32,214 nucleotides of DNA from Verrucomicrobiota bacterium (GTDB lineage Bacteria > Verrucomicrobiota > Verrucomicrobiia > Verrucomicrobiales > Verrucomicrobiaceae), in the NCBI GenBank assembly GCA_017301975.1, contig JAFLEI010000055.1:1-32214 (forward strand). Reading direction: 5' to 3'. The notes under the pieces were generated by a model. That model saw only the letters and a list, made by a program, of their open reading frames with translations, was not told where the DNA came from and ran no database searches. The position numbers and the translations under genes are program-made. Positions 7,971 to 16,195 of this stretch are shown here, piece after piece; positions within the stretch are counted from its first letter, which is position 1, and each line of letters begins with the position of its first letter.

Positions 7971-9095
7971 TTAGCCGGGGAGCGGGACGCGGATGGTGAA
8001 GACGGTGCTGACGCCGGGGTGGCTTTCGAGGTCGATGGTGCCGCCGTGGACTTCGACGGCGCGTTTGACGATGGAGAGGCCGAGGCCGGTGCCTTTGGAC
8101 TCCTGGCTGCCACGGTAGAAGCGCTTGAAGGCGTAGGGGAGGTCTTCGGGACGGATGCCGACGCCGTCGTCGGTGACGGTGATGAGGCACTCGTGCTTCG
8201 TCCAGCGTCCGGTGATGTGCATGCGGAGGCCAGAACGGGGGTTTTCTTTGAGGGCGTTTTCGATGAGATTGGAAAAGATCTGATCCCAGTAGAAGCGATC
8301 ACCGCTGAGGAGGCCGCCGTCCGGGGGGAAGTCGAGGGTGATGACGGGCTGGCGGATTTCGATGAGGGGGGTGAGGTGCTCGATGGCATCGTGCACGCAG
8401 CCGCGGACGAGGAAGGTTTCGGTCTTGAGGGGTTCTTCGAGTCCTTCCAGGCGGGAGAGGGTGAGCATGTCGTCGATGATGCGCATCATGCGACGGGAGT
8501 GCTTTTCCATGACATCGAGACAGCGGCCGAGGGAGGCGGTGTTTTTGATCATGCCGCTTTTCAGCGTCTCGATGTAACCGTGGATGAGGGAGAGCGGGGT
8601 GCGTAGCTCGTGGCCGGCGCTGGTGACGAAGTCCTGTCGGGTTTGGGCGATGGTGTCGTGCTCGGTGCGGTCTTCGGCCATGACCCACACGCCGGTGCGG
8701 GGGCCTTCGCTCCAGGGTGCGGCGGAGAGGTGGTAGTGGCGCTCATGGCTCCATTCGGCGGCGTAGGAGTGGGGGAGCGGGAGGCGGAACTCTCCTTCGA
8801 CGCGGGTGCGGCGGGTGCGTGCGTCTTTGATGATGCGGGTGATGGCCTGCAGGCTGGGCGCGGTGCCGAGGGGGCGGCCTTCTTCCAGCGGATGCGGGAG
8901 GAGCATGACGCTGATGGCGAGATTGGCGAAGACGATGAGGTCTGCGTCATCGATGACGAGGATGCCCTGGGGTGCTTCATTGAGGAGGGAGCCGAAGAGG
9001 CGGCAGTCATCCTGCATGCACATGGGCGAGGCGGTGTCCGCGCGCGGTGCATTCATTCCGGGCTGGGCCGGGGCGGTCATCACCTGAGTGATCAT
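7971..9095 (-). CDS. Soluble PhoR-like sensor histidine kinase with PAS domain
   Basis: The product is 374 aa. A PAS-like domain (about 33-145, NEAPQGILVIDDADLIVFAN) precedes a HisKA dimerisation helix with phosphoacceptor His162 (SAGHELRTPLS). The ATP-binding domain has an N box (NLIENALKE, 276-284), G1 (DDGVGI, about 309-314), an F box (PYAFKRFYRG) and G2 (GTGLGLSIV, 335-343). The order matches PhoR-type kinases, but no transmembrane helix is present, unlike E. coli PhoR; it should sense a cytoplasmic signal or a partner protein. The ATG at 9095 overlaps the stop of the response regulator by 4 bp. Several internal Met codons make the exact start uncertain. Confidence 0.9.
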   Translation of the reverse strand: MITQVMTAPAQPGMNAPRADTASPMCMQDDCRLFGSLLNEAPQGILVIDDADLIVFANLAISVMLLPHPLEEGRPLGTAPSLQAITRIIKDARTRRTRVEGEFRLPLPHSYAAEWSHERHYHLSAAPWSEGPRTGVWVMAEDRTEHDTIAQTRQDFVTSAGHELRTPLSLIHGYIETLKSGMIKNTASLGRCLDVMEKHSRRMMRIIDDMLTLSRLEGLEEPLKTETFLVRGCVHDAIEHLTPLIEIRQPVITLDFPPDGGLLSGDRFYWDQIFSNLIENALKENPRSGLRMHITGRWTKHECLITVTDDGVGIRPEDLPYAFKRFYRGSQESKGTGLGLSIVKRAVEVHGGTIDLESHPGVSTVFTIRVPLPG

Positions 9096-9796
9096 GCGTC
9101 TGCGTCTGCGAGCTCCTGAATGACGCTTTGAAAGAGGTAGCCCTGGCGGCGGAGGGTGCCGATGTGGCGGCCGTGGTCGCCGAGCTTGTCGCGGAGGCGT
9201 TTGATGTGGGTGTCGAGGGTGCGTGAGTGGGTGTCATCCGCATAACCCCAGACGGCGCTGAGGAGCTCGCTGCGGGTGTGGATGACGTCCGGATTGGCCA
9301 TGAGGGTGGTGATGAGCTTGAGCTCGGTGATGGTGAGCTCGATGAGCTTTCCGCTGATGGAGAGGGACATGTTTTTGCGATCGAGGAGGAACTCGCCGAT
9401 GCGCTGCTCTGCGAGCATGACGACTTTCTGGGAGCGGCGGAGGACGGCGCCGATGCGGAGCATGAGCTCGCGGGGGCTGAAGGGCTTGGTGAGGTAGTCG
9501 TCTGCGCCGCTTTCGAGCCCGGCGATGCGGTCATTGGTCTGCGCACGGGCGGTGAGCATGATGACGGGGATGTGGCGCGTGCGGGTGTCTGCGCGGAGGC
9601 GGCGGTGGACCTGGACGCCATCGATGCCGGGGAGCATGATGTCGAGGACGATGAGGTCGGGGGCGGTCTTGACGGCCATGGGGAGGACGGCGAGTCCATT
9701 GCCCACGGAGACGACTTCGTGGCCTTCGCGCTGGAGGTGGAGGCTCACGAGTTCGACAATATCCTTCTCATCATCGACTACCAGGATTCTGCTCAT
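9092..9796 (-). CDS. OmpR/PhoB-family response regulator
   Basis: The product is 234 aa. The receiver domain has the acidic pair D8/D9, phosphoacceptor Asp52 in VLDIMLPGIDG, the switch Thr in MLTA and a conserved Lys in LTKPFSPREL. A winged-helix DNA-binding domain follows (about 135-225), with SELLSAVWGY, SRTLDTHIKRLRDKLG and RRQGYLF typical of PhoB/OmpR. The kinase gene follows directly and overlaps, so the pair is one operon. Two CGTCAC repeats 11 bp apart lie 7-24 bp upstream of the start and may be an operator. PhoB-like function (phosphate response) is likely by architecture but not proven, since no pst genes are in view. Confidence 0.92.
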   Translation of the reverse strand: MSRILVVDDEKDIVELVSLHLQREGHEVVSVGNGLAVLPMAVKTAPDLIVLDIMLPGIDGVQVHRRLRADTRTRHIPVIMLTARAQTNDRIAGLESGADDYLTKPFSPRELMLRIGAVLRRSQKVVMLAEQRIGEFLLDRKNMSLSISGKLIELTITELKLITTLMANPDVIHTRSELLSAVWGYADDTHSRTLDTHIKRLRDKLGDHGRHIGTLRRQGYLFQSVIQELADADA

Positions 9797-9802
9797 GTTC
9801 GG

Positions 9803-9820
9803 GTGACGAGACTGTGACGG
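9803..9820 (-). promoter_or_regulatory. Possible Pho-box-like direct repeat upstream of the response regulator
   Basis: Read on the minus strand, CCGTCAC-AGTC-TCGTCAC gives two 7-mers separated by four bases. This is the spacing of a PhoB half-site pair (CTGTCAT, 4 bp, CTGTCAY). It lies only 6 bp from the ATG, so if bound it would more likely repress or autoregulate than activate. The match is partial and could be chance. Confidence 0.3.
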
Positions 9821-9948
9821 CAGGAATGGAGGGCTGCCAAAGACAAGGATGTTACGATCTCGTCGCAGAGTGTGCGGGCGGAGCGAGTGTGACGGATTTG
9901 TTGCGGAAGGGGTGAAGGAAAGGGGCGGGGGTGGCGGTGGGGGGATGC

Positions 9949-9988
9949 GAATGACGAATGACGAATGACGAATGACGAATGACGAATG
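9949..9988. repeat. Heptamer tandem repeat (GAATGAC)5 plus partial unit
   Basis: Five perfect GAATGAC units and a 5-base partial sixth lie in the spacer between the two-component operon and the small gene at 10542. They have no interspersed unique sequence, so this is not a CRISPR array. Confidence 0.95.
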
Positions 9989-10112
9989 TGGAGTGGCGCG
10001 AGGGGCCCCTCGTCCGGCCTCTTCCCGATGGTGTATCTATGGGCCATGCGATGTCTTGGACGGGGAGAGGGGATCTGCTTTGTGGCGGTGGGGGGCGCTG
10101 GGGTGGTTTGCG

Positions 10113-10243
10113 GGGAGCGCCGATCTTCGATGGCTTGGGCAGGTGTCTTGGTGCTATGTACTGGTATTCGGTGTCAGAGAGGAGTGCGGGGCTTGTTTGT
10201 GTGGCGGGGCGGCACCCGGAGCCGATAAAATATCGGCGCTCCC
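10113..10243. repeat. 131-bp segment bounded by 12-bp inverted repeats, with internal hairpin
   Basis: GGGAGCGCCGAT at 10113-10124 is the exact inverse of ATCGGCGCTCCC at 10232-10243. Next to the right arm is a hairpin CCGATA-AAA-TATCGG (10222-10236). No gene lies inside. The right end (10211-10247) resembles 12922-12960, so this is probably a small non-autonomous mobile or REP-type element. Confidence 0.6.
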
Positions 10244-10323
10244 AGTACGGAGGCTGCGGCGGGGGTGTTTGTCGAAGCGGGGGCTTGGGGTGGGTGCGGG
10301 GCGATGGGATCGAGGACGAGGAC

Positions 10324-10380
10324 GAGTTCGAGTTCGAGTTCGAGTTCGAGTTCGAGTTCGAGTTCGAGTTCGAGTTCGAG
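10324..10380. repeat. Hexamer tandem repeat (GAGTTC)9
   Basis: Nine perfect GAGTTC units plus GAG, preceded by two related GAGGAC units. Because the unit is six bases, the array keeps all frames open and creates artefactual Glu-Phe, Ser-Ser or Arg-Val repeats in translation. No real gene is inferred. Confidence 0.95.
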
Positions 10381-10393
10381 GAAGCGGAGGGCC

Positions 10394-10465
<72 letters not shown>

Positions 10466-10541
10466 CTGATGGCTGGGTGGTCACAGTATTGTGACGAGGT
10501 ACTGTTTGAGTCAGAGGGGTGCGCGCCTCAATGATGAGGGC

Positions 10542-10778
10542 ATGTTCAAGCCACGACATGATGAACTCCGATGCTTCCTGCAATGGCGCAGGCAGACGCG
10601 CTTTATCCGACACCATGGCGGGCCGATCATGGCGGTGGGGCTTTTCTTGACGTGCCTGTGGTCGGTATGGCGGGCGTTTGAGAGCCGGCAGGCGCTGGAG
10701 AATGCGCCAGCGGTGGAGACGAAGCGGATGCATGAGATGGACCGCACGCTGCAGGCTTCGAAAATGCCGAGGTTGTGA
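10542..10778 (+). CDS. Small putative membrane protein, unknown
   Basis: The frame encodes 78 aa from the ATG at 10542: a basic N-terminus with many Arg/His, one hydrophobic helix (PIMAVGLFLTCLWSVW), then a charged tail with ENAP and MHEMDRTLQ. A purine-rich GAGGG sits unusually close to the ATG. The first 17 codons of a possible longer form (from 10491) run through the repeat-derived region and are discounted. No family is recognised and an opposite-strand frame is also open, so this is a tentative gene. Confidence 0.35.
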   Translation: MFKPRHDELRCFLQWRRQTRFIRHHGGPIMAVGLFLTCLWSVWRAFESRQALENAPAVETKRMHEMDRTLQASKMPRL

Positions 10779-11166
10779 AGGAGTGGTGGTGAGGGATGGC
10801 CGTGTGGTGGGTCGTGCGGGGTTGGTGAACAGGATTGGCAGGAGGGTGGGAATGACAGGATTAGTGATGGAGTGGATGGAAGTGGTGGAGCCGAACGATG
10901 TGAACCGGAGCGCAGCGGGGCGAAGACCACCGAAGACCAACAGACGACTCTGAAAGGAGACCGAAGGGTGAGCCCACCCCAATCAGCGTGGAGTGATGGG
11001 GGGCAGGCTGGGTGACGAAAACGTTTTACTTGGGGTGTTTCACTGCGGGCGGTGAAAGACGATGTCTGGTGACGAGGCTGTTACTATTCACAGTGGGTCC
11101 GCGTGTTGGGCGGAGGTGGATGGTGGCGGCGAAAAACTGACATCTCCCCTGCCCTTCTTTGCTTTT
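10779..11166. other. Gene-free leader region upstream of the phosphoesterase
   Basis: No gene is supported. Two symmetric motifs are visible: a perfect palindrome AAAACGTTTT at 11018-11027, and an inverted repeat TTTCAC-8-GTGAAA at 11038-11057. A pyrimidine tract at 11143-11162 leads into the ATG at 11167. These could be promoter or operator elements of the downstream gene. Confidence 0.45.
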
Positions 11167-12054
11167 ATGAAAACGAAACTTCGGATCAAGACGCTGTTCA
11201 TGTCGGATGTGCATCTGGGCATGGCGGACTCGAAGGCGGTGCAGGCGGCGCATTTGATCCGGCACTGCAAGTGCGAGAAACTGGTGCTCAACGGGGACAT
11301 CATTGATGCGTGGGCGCTGAGCGGCTCAGGGCGCTGGACGCAGGAGCACACGCACTTTGTGCGGACGGTGCTCAAAAAGATGGAGAAGGAGGACACGGAG
11401 GTGATCTACCTGCGCGGAAACCATGATGACATTTTGGAGAAGTTTCTGCCGTTCAAGCTGGCGGGTCTTTCACTGGTGGAGGAGCACATTCATGAGTCGC
11501 CGCACGGGCGCTACCTGGTGGTGCACGGGGATGGGTTTGACCATGTGACGACGAACCATGTGTGGCTGGCGAAGGTGGGCGCGGTGGGCTATGAACTGCT
11601 GCTGCGCGTGAACCGGATGTACAACGCCTGGCTGCGCTGGCGGAACCAGGAGGCGTTTTCGCTGAGCCGCTGGGTGAAGATGAAGGTGAAGGGCGCGGTG
11701 AGCTTTGTGGGGCGCTACGAGGAGCAGCTGCAGAAGCTGGCGAAGTGGAAGGGCTGCCACGGGATCATCTGCGGGCACATCCACACACCGGCGGACAAGA
11801 TGATCGAGGACGTGCACTACCTGAACTCGGGCGACTGGGTGGAGAGCATGACGGTGGTGGTGGAGCATCTGGACCGCACTTTTGAGGTGCTCAGTTATCA
11901 TGACTTCTGCCGCCTGACGGGGCGTGAGCCGAAGGGCACGGACCTGAGCATGAATGTGAGCGACATCAGCCACCGGCCGCTGGGCCTGCCTGCGCCAGTG
12001 GTGGCGTCCGAGGCGGGGGAGGAAGAGGATGCGGAGGAGATGGCCGGGGTATAG
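11167..12054 (+). CDS. LpxH-like metallophosphoesterase (probable UDP-2,3-diacylglucosamine hydrolase)
   Basis: The product is 295 aa with the full calcineurin-like metal-site series: DVHLG (14-18), NGDIIDAW, GNHDD, VVHGDGFDH and GHIHTP, then LNSGDWVES. The order and the long helical insertion after HGDGFD (AKVGAVGYELLLRVNRM) match the LpxH-related family that removes UMP from UDP-2,3-diacylglucosamine in lipid A synthesis at the inner membrane. Some members of this wider family act on other substrates, so the exact reaction is inferred. The start at 11167 is preferred because the extension to 11062 is Gly-rich and covers a leader-like pyrimidine tract. The C-terminus has an acidic Glu/Ala tail. 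Confidence 0.85.
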   Translation: MKTKLRIKTLFMSDVHLGMADSKAVQAAHLIRHCKCEKLVLNGDIIDAWALSGSGRWTQEHTHFVRTVLKKMEKEDTEVIYLRGNHDDILEKFLPFKLAGLSLVEEHIHESPHGRYLVVHGDGFDHVTTNHVWLAKVGAVGYELLLRVNRMYNAWLRWRNQEAFSLSRWVKMKVKGAVSFVGRYEEQLQKLAKWKGCHGIICGHIHTPADKMIEDVHYLNSGDWVESMTVVVEHLDRTFEVLSYHDFCRLTGREPKGTDLSMNVSDISHRPLGLPAPVVASEAGEEEDAEEMAGV

Positions 12055-12237
12055 TTCCCCTGCCCTGCATGGGGCTGAAGCGATGTCGTGCGGTAATCCA
12101 AGGCGAGCCTGGGATCGCGGATTCATTATCCCGCCTCGCTGTGGGTTTTCCAAGATGTGTGTTAGGTTGTATTGTGTGATGGCTGGCATTTTTCGGTGGT
12201 CATTGCCCGTCGGATGGCAATGGGTGGTCACTGAAAT

Positions 12238-12777
12238 ATGGTACAGAAAATCTTTATGCTTGAGCCATCACCAGGCTCGCGAATTCCCAAGTTTGTGACT
12301 GCCACTGACGCCGCAGGCAAATCACTTTTTGAAGACGGGCCTTTGCAGAGCCTTCCTGAAATCGGGCATCTTGATGTTCCATCTGGTGTGGAGAAAATGG
12401 ATCGCTTGTTAACGACAGGCAACGAACTGGTTCTATCGGAGGATGCTTGCGCTGTTTTGGCTCGTTGTTCAGTGGATCCGCAAGTCATTCGATGTCCGTT
12501 GCGGATTAAGCCGGCAATCGTTGGAACATCATGGGGCAACTATGCGCTTTGGCATGCGACGCGCCGGCATGCGATTCTCCACGAATCTGCATCTGTACGC
12601 TCAATCAAAGGCCACGTTTTGAGTGTCTATGAATGGTCGGTCGCGTCATCCTGCCTGCCCAGTTTTGATCTTTTTCTTGGCCCAACGAATCGCTGGTTTG
12701 CGAGCGAAAAACTTGTTGATGCCGTCTTTGAGCGGCGGTTGTCGGGCTTTGGATTTGCGGTGATTCCTTGCTTTTAA
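12238..12777 (+). CDS. Imm11-like protein (orphan immunity-type), tentative
   Basis: The product is 179 aa at about 50% GC, well below the neighbours. The C-terminal part, with PSFDLFLGPTNRWFASEKLVDAVFERRLSGFGF, resembles the 'hDlF...viaSekl.d.l...glsG..F' signature of Imm11/DUF1629-type proteins that neutralise polymorphic toxins. No signal peptide or membrane segment is present, so it is cytoplasmic. No toxin gene is adjacent. It may be a stray immunity gene or have another role. An ATG six codons downstream (12256) is an alternative start. The similarity is judged by eye and is moderate. Confidence 0.55.
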   Translation: MVQKIFMLEPSPGSRIPKFVTATDAAGKSLFEDGPLQSLPEIGHLDVPSGVEKMDRLLTTGNELVLSEDACAVLARCSVDPQVIRCPLRIKPAIVGTSWGNYALWHATRRHAILHESASVRSIKGHVLSVYEWSVASSCLPSFDLFLGPTNRWFASEKLVDAVFERRLSGFGFAVIPCF

Positions 12778-13166
12778 ATGAACCACGAGACAAGTCCATG
12801 ACAGATGCGTTCCTGCATGGCTGGGAGCAGCCTGCATTTGGTCAGCTTTGGATTGCACTCTGCAAGGTGAGCGAAGGCCGCCTTTTCAGCGCAGCCTCAT
12901 TCCCTCTGGAGGCACCAAGGAGGCGCACCCAGAGCCGACAAAATGCCGGCGCGTCCAGTGTGCAGAGGGTGGTTTTGCACCTTCGTCCAAGCCTGAAGTG
13001 CTGCAAGGCTGCCTGCGCAGCGCGAGCTCCGATTCGGAGATGCAGCTGATGTGTTTACCGGCAGCCATTCACGGCCCGCAACCTTGTTTTGATGAGCTGC
13101 GGCGCGTCCTGCGACGCGGTCATAACATTTTATACCACGTTTTATGCAGGTCGTGACATGCGGGCG
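12778..13166. other. Gene-free stretch with a dispersed repeat
   Basis: No gene is supported between the Imm11-like gene and the convergent secreted coiled-coil gene. It holds a repeat at 12922-12960 related to 10211-10247. The rest has mixed composition and no recognisable signal. Confidence 0.45.
12922..12960. repeat. Dispersed hairpin repeat, second copy
   Basis: The block order GGC-ACCC-GAGCCGA-AAAAT-CGGCGC-TCC(C)AGT matches 10211-10247 with a 2-base gap and a handful of substitutions. Both copies keep a GCCG/CGGC stem around an A-rich loop, so the structure is conserved although the bases have drifted. Confidence 0.55.
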
Positions 13167-14198
13167 TCAGTCTTCGGTGATGAGCGGGACGTCTCTGGAG
13201 TCGCGGGCGGATTTGGCTTCGTCGAGTTTTCCTTCCTTGATGAGGCGGGCGATGAGCTGCTCGGCTTTTTGATTGTAGTCCTGCATGAGGGGGAGCGAGG
13301 CTTTGGCGCGGGCGCTCTTGAGGCTGGTGAGGGCGGTTTCGTAGGTGGAGCGCAGGGTGGCGAGGGAGGGTGCGCTGGCGGGGACGGGCGAGCGGGGAAC
13401 GCGATTGGTTTTTGTGACGGTGTCTTTTTCCTGGCGGAGGGCGAGGGCTTCATCGAGCAGGCTCCGGGCCTGGGCGGTTTTGAGGGCTTTGTCGATGGCG
13501 ACGAGGTATTTGGCGTTGAGGGAGGCGACGGCCTGCTCGTAATCATTCCAGATCTGGGACCGGAGGTTGCGCTCTGTGGAGAGACGGAGGGCTTTGAATT
13601 CGCCGGAGGAGGTGTCGGTTGTGGCGATCACGGGACCGGCGGTGGTGCCGGGGGCGCCCTGCCCTTTGAGGATGCCGACCTGCAGCCACCAATCGGCGGG
13701 GAGACGGGTGGATTTGGAGGGCTCGCTTTCAAAGATCTTCACGCCGTCATAGCGGATGATGGTGATGGAGTCTTCGACCCTGGCTTTCTTGTCTCCGGTG
13801 ATCTTTTCGATTTGTGAGTTGGTCTCGTTGAAGCTGATGTAGAGCTCTGTGGAGCCTTTGCCGTTGAGGGCGATGTCCTGGCGGCATCTGAGGACGGTCC
13901 ATTCTTTCTCCGGCGTGCGGAAGAGGATGCGGGCTTCGGCCGTGAGCCTTCCAGCGATGGTGGTTTTCGAACTGGCATTGACGACGGGAAGCCTGCCTTT
14001 GATGAAGGTGGCGGTGCGGGTGTCTGCGGGTGCGGCGTCCATGGCTCTGAAGCGCAGGTCTTTGACGATGTCCTGATCTTCGGCGGAAAGGGACCTGATG
14101 TCCGGCTCCGGCTGCTGAGACCAGGCCGTGGAAACCAGCAGGCCGGCGGATAAGAAAAGCCGGAGGTTTGTCAGGATGGATTTGCTGAGGTGTGGCAT
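13167..14198 (-). CDS. Secreted protein with C-terminal coiled coil, unknown function
   Basis: The product is 343 aa from the ATG at 14198. The first 27 residues (basic, then LRLFLSAGLLVSTAWS) form a signal peptide. Residues about 40-200 look beta-rich, with paired strands such as TIAGRLTAEARILF, TELYISFNET and SITIIRYDGVKIFES, and a WWLQVG motif. From about 210 to 335 the sequence is helical and Ala/Leu/Lys/Glu-rich (SLNAKYLVAIDKALKTA, YETALTSLKSARAKA), suggesting a coiled coil. This pattern occurs in many planctomycete/verrucomicrobial periplasmic proteins, but I know no assigned function. The open frame extends upstream to 14570, but that part has shadow-like His/Pro composition. Confidence 0.75.
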   Translation of the reverse strand: MPHLSKSILTNLRLFLSAGLLVSTAWSQQPEPDIRSLSAEDQDIVKDLRFRAMDAAPADTRTATFIKGRLPVVNASSKTTIAGRLTAEARILFRTPEKEWTVLRCRQDIALNGKGSTELYISFNETNSQIEKITGDKKARVEDSITIIRYDGVKIFESEPSKSTRLPADWWLQVGILKGQGAPGTTAGPVIATTDTSSGEFKALRLSTERNLRSQIWNDYEQAVASLNAKYLVAIDKALKTAQARSLLDEALALRQEKDTVTKTNRVPRSPVPASAPSLATLRSTYETALTSLKSARAKASLPLMQDYNQKAEQLIARLIKEGKLDEAKSARDSRDVPLITED

Positions 14199-14748
14199 GG
14201 CGGCGCAGTGAAACTGGATGAAGTTTGATTGCAAGCTATTCTTACAAAGAATGGTGGAACGTGGTGCGTGGCATATGAGGCGTAGTGCGGTGAAGGCAGG
14301 GTGAGGAGGCGTGCATCGCGGGTGCGGATGATGCGCTGCGGCTGCGGGCTGCGAATGATGCGCTGAGTTCTTGCGATGGTGGATGAGGGGCGGCACGATG
14401 AGTTTGGTGGCAGGGCGAACGATGTGGCGGGGATGAGGATGAAGGTGATTGATGGAGCGGGTGGTGAGGAGGCGGAGGAGATGGCGGGGTGCGGCCCCCT
14501 GCGTCGCATAGGCTAGTCCCCCGCCCATTGAAGCGCAGTGAACGAAAACTCCTCTGAGTTCGGGCTGCACCTGGCTGCTTTCGCCGACTGCGAATCCTGG
14601 AGTGGATCGCCCCCTCAGGATGATGATCGGCCCCGGAGAGGGGCAACTGCGGCGGATGAGGCGAGAGGCCGTGTGCGCAGTTAAAATATAAAATAATGCC
14701 AGGCATTTAGTTGATTGACGCCGCGGGTTTTCCAGTCACCTTCCGCTC
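14199..14748. other. Gene-free stretch between divergent genes
   Basis: No gene is supported. A perfect 13-bp palindrome AATGCC-A-GGCATT (14695-14707) sits about 42 bp before the transposase ATG, in an AT-rich patch (TTAAAATATAAAATAAT) that may be its promoter. The core ATGCCAGGCAT recurs at 23529-23539. Confidence 0.45.
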
Positions 14749-15885
14749 ATGAAAGCTGTCCAATCTCCTGATCCCCAGCCTCTTCCGCTTGAGCAGCAGC
14801 TTGTGGGGGTGAATGCCAAAACGGGGCTCTATCCTGCCGCGCGGTCGTGGTCTGGCGGCAGGCGGCGCATTCTCGGCAAGGGGCCGCTGGAGTCTTACTG
14901 CTACCACGTCATGTCACGAACTTGCGGTGGGGAGATCTGGTTTGATGAGGTGGAGAAGGAGGCGCTGCGGCGTGTGATCTGGCGCATGGCGGAATTCTCG
15001 GGCATCAAGGTCGTGACTTACTGCCTGATGGGGAATCATTTCCATCTGCTGGCCGAGGTGCCGCATCGGGCGACGTGGCTGGAGCGTTTTGCGGGGCCGC
15101 AGGGGGAGGTGAAGCTGTTTGAGCATCTGGGCATTCTCTACAGCAAGGCCTACCTGGGGCTGCTGCGCGATGAGCTGGCGGACTTTCGTGCTCGGGGGAT
15201 GACTGTGCTGGCGGAACAGAGGCTGGAGGCGCTCAAGAAGCGTTTTTGTGATCTGTCGCTGTTTGTGAAGGAGGTGAAGGAGCGCTTCAGCCGCTGGTTC
15301 AACAAGCGGCGCGGCAGGCGTGGGACGCTGTGGATGGACCGCTTCAAGAGCGTGCTGGTGGAGGGCAAGGGAGAGCCGCTGCGGACGATGGCGGCGTACA
15401 TCGATCTTAATCCGGTGCGTGCGGGGCTGGTGAAGGATCCGAAGGAGTATCGCTGGTGCGCGTATGCGGAGGCGCTGGGCGGCAGCCGCCGTGCGCAGCG
15501 CGGCCTGTGCAAGGCACTGGGCAAACCGGTGGACGGGTGGCGCAGCGCGGGAGCGGCGGAGGCTTACCGATGCCTGCTGCATGCGGAGGGGCGTGAGATC
15601 AAGGATGCGCAGAATGAGAAGGTGGTGCGGCCCGGTGTGAGCTCGGAGAGCGCCCGCGCGGTGCTGGCGGAGAAAGGAAAGCTGAGCCCTGCGGAGCTGG
15701 TGCGCCTGCGCGTGCGCTACTTCACTGATGGGGTGGTGCTGGGCAGCCGGGAGTTTGTGGAGGGAGTCTTTGAGGCGCAGCGGGAACTTTTTGGCCCGAG
15801 GCGCAAGAACGGGGCGAAACGCATGGCGGAGTGTGCGGAGGCCTTTTACACGCTGCGGCAGCTGCGAGTCGGCGCGGTGGGGTAG
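14749..15885 (+). CDS. REP-associated tyrosine transposase (RAYT, Y1 HUH family), long form
   Basis: The product is 378 aa. The HUH metal site is GNHFHLL (His97, His99), preceded by VVTYCLM as in TnpA-REP proteins. The catalytic Tyr217 lies in the family block AAYIDLNPVRAGLV, followed by DPKEYRWCAYAEAL. The N-terminal block SYCYHVMSRTCGG is also typical. Proteins of this family nick single-stranded DNA at REP hairpins and move or amplify them. The C-terminal about 120 residues, ending in RRKNGAKRMAECAEAFYTLRQLR, are an extension beyond the minimal Y1 domain. All key residues are intact. The last 114 bp of the gene are repeated in tandem directly downstream. Confidence 0.9.
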   Translation: MKAVQSPDPQPLPLEQQLVGVNAKTGLYPAARSWSGGRRRILGKGPLESYCYHVMSRTCGGEIWFDEVEKEALRRVIWRMAEFSGIKVVTYCLMGNHFHLLAEVPHRATWLERFAGPQGEVKLFEHLGILYSKAYLGLLRDELADFRARGMTVLAEQRLEALKKRFCDLSLFVKEVKERFSRWFNKRRGRRGTLWMDRFKSVLVEGKGEPLRTMAAYIDLNPVRAGLVKDPKEYRWCAYAEALGGSRRAQRGLCKALGKPVDGWRSAGAAEAYRCLLHAEGREIKDAQNEKVVRPGVSSESARAVLAEKGKLSPAELVRLRVRYFTDGVVLGSREFVEGVFEAQRELFGPRRKNGAKRMAECAEAFYTLRQLRVGAVG

Positions 15886-15887
15886 AT
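15772..15887 (+). repeat. 116-bp direct repeat, copy 1 (3' end of the RAYT gene)
   Basis: It is repeated at 15905-16020 with two substitutions and a 17-bp spacer. It contains the last 38 codons and stop of the transposase gene. Confidence 0.95.
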
Positions 15888-15904
15888 GTTCGAAGGCCAT
15901 GTTC

Positions 15905-16020
15905 GAGGCGCAGCGGGAACTTTTTGGCCCGAGGCGCAAGAACGGGGCGAGACGCATGGCGGAGTGTGCGGAGGCCTTTTACACGCTGCGGCAGTTGCGA
16001 GTCGGCGCGGTGGGGTAGAT
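15905..16020 (+). repeat. 116-bp direct repeat, copy 2
   Basis: It is 114 of 116 bases identical to copy 1. It keeps an in-phase stop but has no start or HUH domain, so it is a non-coding remnant. It arose either by slippage duplication or by loss of an intervening second copy of the transposase gene. Confidence 0.95.
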
Positions 16021-16195
16021 CAGCGATGGGCGCCAAGGATGAAAAACAGAGTGCCTCATGAGGGGATGGACAGCATGGTTTTAGGGGGCTACGGGGGATA
16101 ATAACCTTACCTACTCTGCGTTTTTCGAAAACTGGCGGCACTGACTGCCGGAAGGGATGTGTGAGGGCTTATTGAAGGATCGCTCACTGGGCAAG

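Noticed and set aside
8019..9119. Long plus-strand frames opposite the histidine kinase
   Set aside because: They lie over well-defined kinase motifs and are Gly/Ala/Glu/Asp-skewed shadows.
10480..10493. CRP/FNR-type operator (TCACA-4-TGTGA)
   Set aside because: Half-sites are in the reverse order of a CRP site (TGTGA-N6-TCACA) and no regulated gene is evident.
11062..11166. Upstream start for the LpxH-like gene
   Set aside because: The extra residues are Gly-rich and include the translated pyrimidine leader; conserved family sequence starts at the ATG at 11167.
13089..13817. Gly-rich plus-strand open frame opposite the secreted coiled-coil gene
   Set aside because: Composition is skewed to Gly/Asp/Phe, with no signal or domain; the minus-strand protein has a signal peptide and natural composition.
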